NCBI GenBank assembly: GCA_014382285.1
Contig: JACNKA010000127.1
Span: forward strand, 1 to 34,772
Origin: Nitrospinota bacterium
GTDB taxonomy: Bacteria > Nitrospinota > Nitrospinia > Nitrospinales > VA-1
DNA length: 34,772 nucleotides
Direction: 5' to 3'
Position numbers and translations under genes: made by a program. The notes under the pieces are model-generated. The model did not search any database. It saw only the letters and a program-made list of their open reading frames with translations, and was not told where the DNA came from. This document shows positions 33,394 through 34,772 of the stretch, one piece after another (the stretch's first letter is position 1; every line of letters starts with the position of its first letter).

Positions 33394-34772
33394 CTATTTC
33401 TTAATGAGATCGGTTAAATAGTCCGCGTATTGTTTGGGAATATAATTCATATGATAGCAATTATCATAGTAATGAACCCGTTCAACACGATAGAGACGGG
33501 GTAAGTCAAAGAAATTATTATTTTCCTTGCTCTTAAAATATGCAACTGCCATTTTCGCGGCTAACACAAGACCATCAAAAAGATAAAAATAATAATTTAG
33601 AAGCCTTTTATTAATTTCTTTAAATTCAAAATCAGCCTCATTTGGATAAGCATGATCGATGAAGTCATCCAGAGTTCTACGCGTCACGTTTGGAATTAAA
33701 CCGCAGGTTGAGGTTTGATCAATGGGTTTCAGTAGAGAGCTTTTTTCTGACACAAACCGGGAAAAACAATCCAAATCAAGTGCATCACCGCTATAAATAA
33801 ACGAACTCATTAAATCCCCACCATTCTTGAAGTGAGCAAAAAAATTAGACGTCAAACTAAAAGCAATCTGTCTTTTCGCAACTGAACCTGAAAAACAGTT
33901 GAGCCCGCTTTCCGAACTGAACAAGTATGCTTTAGAAGCTGTATCGCTAACAGCAAAACCAGCGGCTATTGAATAATCTCCCAACGGGGTTCCGGGGAAA
34001 GGCGAATATATCGCATTCCAATAATAATCTTCCTTGCGAAAAAAGGAAGAACATACGAGAGCAAGACACTTGAGAGATTCTTGTAAAGGGTCATCATAAT
34101 AAAATTCTTTTCCTTCACTATCAAGAAGCGACACATCACTATCAGTTGGGTCAAACGCAATTGTGGGCTTCATAACTGGCAACCCTACAATTGCCTGAGT
34201 TCTCAATGGAATACCAAAACTTTTAACATTTTTTATGGCATCTAGCACAATACTGTTATTTTCGTGCCGGTCTAGCAAAAGTTTGCGCACATTCTGGTCT
34301 CCTGATTCTATAGCCATCGAAATCCCTGAGACCAATCCTCTATTAGATATCGACTCAATCCGCTCAATTCCTTTTTTCCCAGCCAGCATTGCAGGGCGTG
34401 CTTGAATATAAAAAGGGATACCGACATCATCCACCCACCTCTTACCGAGTTCATTCCACCATTCCATATTGTTTAATGAAATGTCGGCTTGATCAAAAAC
34501 AGCCGATGTTTTTACCCCATAGTGATCATCAAGCCTTAGAATATCTGTGCCTTCGGCTAATACTGTTTCAATGGGGCGATCTTGTATGATGCTTGGGGGT
34601 TTTATACCTTTCCCCTCATACGCTTCTTTTAAGTTATCTATCATAGAGCTGATATAACAATATGAGCAGGTATAACTACAACCAAGCGCACTTAAAACTG
34701 ACTTTATTCTGCTAAACACATACCCTTTTGTCTTATCGGCTATCTTCTCAATCGTCAGCTGAGGGCGTGCGC
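33394..34772 (-). CDS. Radical SAM protein, N-terminus beyond the window
   Basis: The reading frame stays open to the window edge: codons upstream of the track's GTG start (34719) read ARPQLTIEKIADKTKGY with no stop, so the true start lies outside. The visible ~440+ residues carry the radical SAM cluster motif LGCSYTCSYCYI (C14, C18 and C21 in ORF numbering), a barrel with SMAIESGDQNVRKLL and IVGLPV, and a long C-terminal region that I do not recognise. Similar proteins often have a B12-binding domain in front, which may be in the missing part. The gene is markedly AT-richer than dnaE or the symporter, suggesting transfer. Substrate unknown. Confidence 0.75.
   Translation of the reverse strand, partial: ARPQLTIEKIADKTKGYVFSRIKSVLSALGCSYTCSYCYISSMIDNLKEAYEGKGIKPPSIIQDRPIETVLAEGTDILRLDDHYGVKTSAVFDQADISLNNMEWWNELGKRWVDDVGIPFYIQARPAMLAGKKGIERIESISNRGLVSGISMAIESGDQNVRKLLLDRHENNSIVLDAIKNVKSFGIPLRTQAIVGLPVMKPTIAFDPTDSDVSLLDSEGKEFYYDDPLQESLKCLALVCSSFFRKEDYYWNAIYSPFPGTPLGDYSIAAGFAVSDTASKAYLFSSESGLNCFSGSVAKRQIAFSLTSNFFAHFKNGGDLMSSFIYSGDALDLDCFSRFVSEKSSLLKPIDQTSTCGLIPNVTRRTLDDFIDHAYPNEADFEFKEINKRLLNYYFYLFDGLVLAAKMAVAYFKSKENNNFFDLPRLYRVERVHYYDNCYHMNYIPKQYADYLTDLIKK

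Overview
The window reads as chromosomal DNA of a free-living Gram-negative bacterium of roughly balanced base composition. It has lipoprotein signals, an outer-membrane-type lipase and UmuDC. The housekeeping order xerC-hslV-hslU-argB, then hrcA-grpE, plus an ethylbenzene-dehydrogenase-gamma-like heme lipoprotein of the kind found in nitrite oxidisers, would fit Nitrospinota (Nitrospina-like) or a deltaproteobacterial relative. That placement is inference from gene content only.

Layout. 1-5.0 kb: a secreted LCAT-type lipase (minus), an open intergenic region, a SAM methyltransferase whose tail is built from a repeat, a Sel1-repeat protein, a palindromic repeat, and umuDC (minus). 5.1-9.1 kb: comM, an orphan AT-rich HsdR_N-type nuclease-like protein, a small lipoprotein, and a four-unit ~98-bp tandem repeat array. 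9.1-10.8 kb: two small unrecognised genes (48 and 57 aa), a membrane-anchored LuxR-type regulator and a divergent DUF2231 membrane protein with a strong hairpin after it. 10.8-13.7 kb: HDOD protein coupled to a YqeG-type HAD phosphatase, two unknown genes and a tail-anchored coiled-coil protein. 13.8-20.4 kb: a conserved housekeeping block on the plus strand, xerC, hslV, hslU, argB, hrcA, grpE, mutM. 20.5-25.8 kb: B12/radical-SAM DUF4080 protein, ilvD, an unknown 314-aa protein and a FetB-like permease. 25.8-33.1 kb, all minus: dnaE, M16 peptidase, EbdC-like heme lipoprotein, and a DASS-family anion symporter. 33.4 kb to the end: an AT-rich radical SAM gene running off the window.

The genes serve genome maintenance (UmuDC, DnaE, MutM, XerC, ComM), proteostasis (HslUV, HrcA, GrpE, M16), amino-acid synthesis (ArgB, IlvD) and transport. 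Two small repeat families are scattered between genes. One repeatedly sits exactly on or beside stop codons, and the other has supplied the C-terminus of one protein and a false N-terminus for another. I saw no CRISPR, transposase, rRNA or tRNA. I found no clear new defence or biosynthetic system. The best leads are the repeat array with its gene-end satellites, the small-ORF pair beside the membrane LuxR regulator, the orphan nuclease-like gene and the M16/heme-lipoprotein operon.
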